Of a DNA stretch of 5,939 bases, positions 5,741 through 5,939 are shown piece after piece. The stretch covers positions 1-5,939 of the forward strand of contig CAMBTF010000120.1 of NCBI GenBank assembly GCA_945870545.1, given 5' to 3'. The notes below the pieces were generated by a model. That model worked only from the letters and a program-made list of their open reading frames with translations. It was not told the DNA's origin and made no database searches. The translations under genes and the position numbers were made by a program. Position 1 is the first letter of the stretch; every line of letters begins with the position of its first letter. The DNA is from Akkermansia muciniphila (GTDB lineage Bacteria > Verrucomicrobiota > Verrucomicrobiia > Verrucomicrobiales > Akkermansiaceae).

Positions 5741-5939
5741 AATCGTTCTTATTGAGACTTGAATTTTGAATTTTGAATTTTGGAATGAATGGGGAGGTGG
5801 TGCGTTGGTATTCGCGGTAGGCTTCGCCTTTGCGTTTCAGGGCGGAGGCCTCGGTGGGCGGGATGCCGGTGACTTTCAAAAGCAGGTAAGTGATGATGGC
5901 GGGAGCGTAGATCGTCGTCCAGCCCCATGGCGAGCCGGC
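5730..5939 (-). CDS. DUF1295 / steroid 5-alpha-reductase-like membrane protein, C-terminal part only
   Basis: The start lies beyond the right edge; 69 residues and the TGA stop at 5730-5732 are visible. Seen: SPWGWTTIYAPAIITYLLLKV, the last membrane segment (about visible residues 3-23), followed by the soluble tail TGIPPTEASALKRKGEAYREY and TTSPFIPKF. This is the usual ending of DUF1295 proteins, in which a WGW-plus-hydrophobic segment, an E-x-x-L-K/R stretch, YREY and a final SxFIP motif recur. Known: these are multi-pass membrane proteins related to steroid 5-alpha-reductases and isoprenylcysteine methyltransferases, often encoded beside Cfa-family methyltransferases, with presumed roles in lipid modification. 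The final 15 or so residues after FIPKF (KIQNSSLNKNDSSL) are read from AT-rich and CGCAGA-type repeats and are not part of the family. It is upstream of the methyltransferase on the same strand with a 115-base gap, a likely operon partner. Confidence 0.8.
   Translation of the reverse strand, partial: AGSPWGWTTIYAPAIITYLLLKVTGIPPTEASALKRKGEAYREYQRTTSPFIPKFKIQNSSLNKNDSSL
5759..5781 (+). repeat. TTGAATT heptamer repeat inside the 3' end of the DUF1295 gene
   Basis: Three exact tandem TTGAATT units (5759-5765, 5766-5772, 5773-5779) plus TT. On the minus strand they encode the FKIQNS part of the protein tail. The heptamer period shifts the codon phase from unit to unit, so the encoded residues are not repetitive. 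Confidence 0.7.

Noticed and set aside
5009..5755. 248-codon plus-strand open frame opposite the methyltransferase
   Set aside because: It is antisense to a strongly recognisable SAM methyltransferase, and its composition (Gly, Val, Asp-rich) is the mirror of that gene. It also runs through the AT repeats.

Overview
The window is an ordinary-looking piece of a moderately GC-rich bacterial chromosome. It carries six protein-coding genes, two of them cut by the window ends, separated by repeat-bearing intergenic DNA. I infer Verrucomicrobiota or a close relative from the mix of families, from the CGCAGAG-type inverted-repeat element and AT-rich heptamer repeats, and from the lack of a clear Shine-Dalgarno sequence before any visible start. 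No 16S or other phylogenetic marker is present, so this placement is tentative.

Left part (1-2543): a Nudix hydrolase of the ADP-ribose pyrophosphatase type (minus strand, C-terminal end off the left edge) diverges from a 384-residue EboD-type sugar phosphate cyclase, a dehydroquinate synthase relative (plus strand). The cyclase meets a secreted TPR protein of the RMDN/FAM82 type (minus strand) tail to tail; the two stop codons abut in one TGATCA palindrome. The cyclase is therefore a single-gene unit within the window, whereas EboD normally belongs to the multi-gene ebo cluster.

Middle (2544-3176): about 630 bases with no convincing gene. Most of it is one large imperfect palindrome (2688-3008), with CGCAGAG-rich and ACGGAGG-rich arms and a perfect small hairpin at its centre. 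A minus-strand AAA+ ATPase with a DUF4143-type C-terminus (3177-4328) follows. A further AT-richer intergenic stretch without a recognised gene lies at 4329-4573.

Right part (4574-5939): two minus-strand genes in the order DUF1295 membrane protein (steroid 5-alpha-reductase-like, only its C-terminal end visible), then a cyclopropane-fatty-acid-synthase-family methyltransferase. The methyltransferase resembles plant coclaurine N-methyltransferases more than E. coli Cfa. They probably form a lipid-modification pair. Heptamer repeats of a TTTGARA-like family sit at both ends of the methyltransferase gene and at the 3' end of the DUF1295 gene, and they supply the last codons of both proteins.

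I found no RNA genes, CRISPR array, transposase or phage genes. I do not see a clear new multi-gene system. The items most worth follow-up are the palindromic element, the solitary EboD cyclase, and the methyltransferase/DUF1295 pair with repeat-built protein termini.
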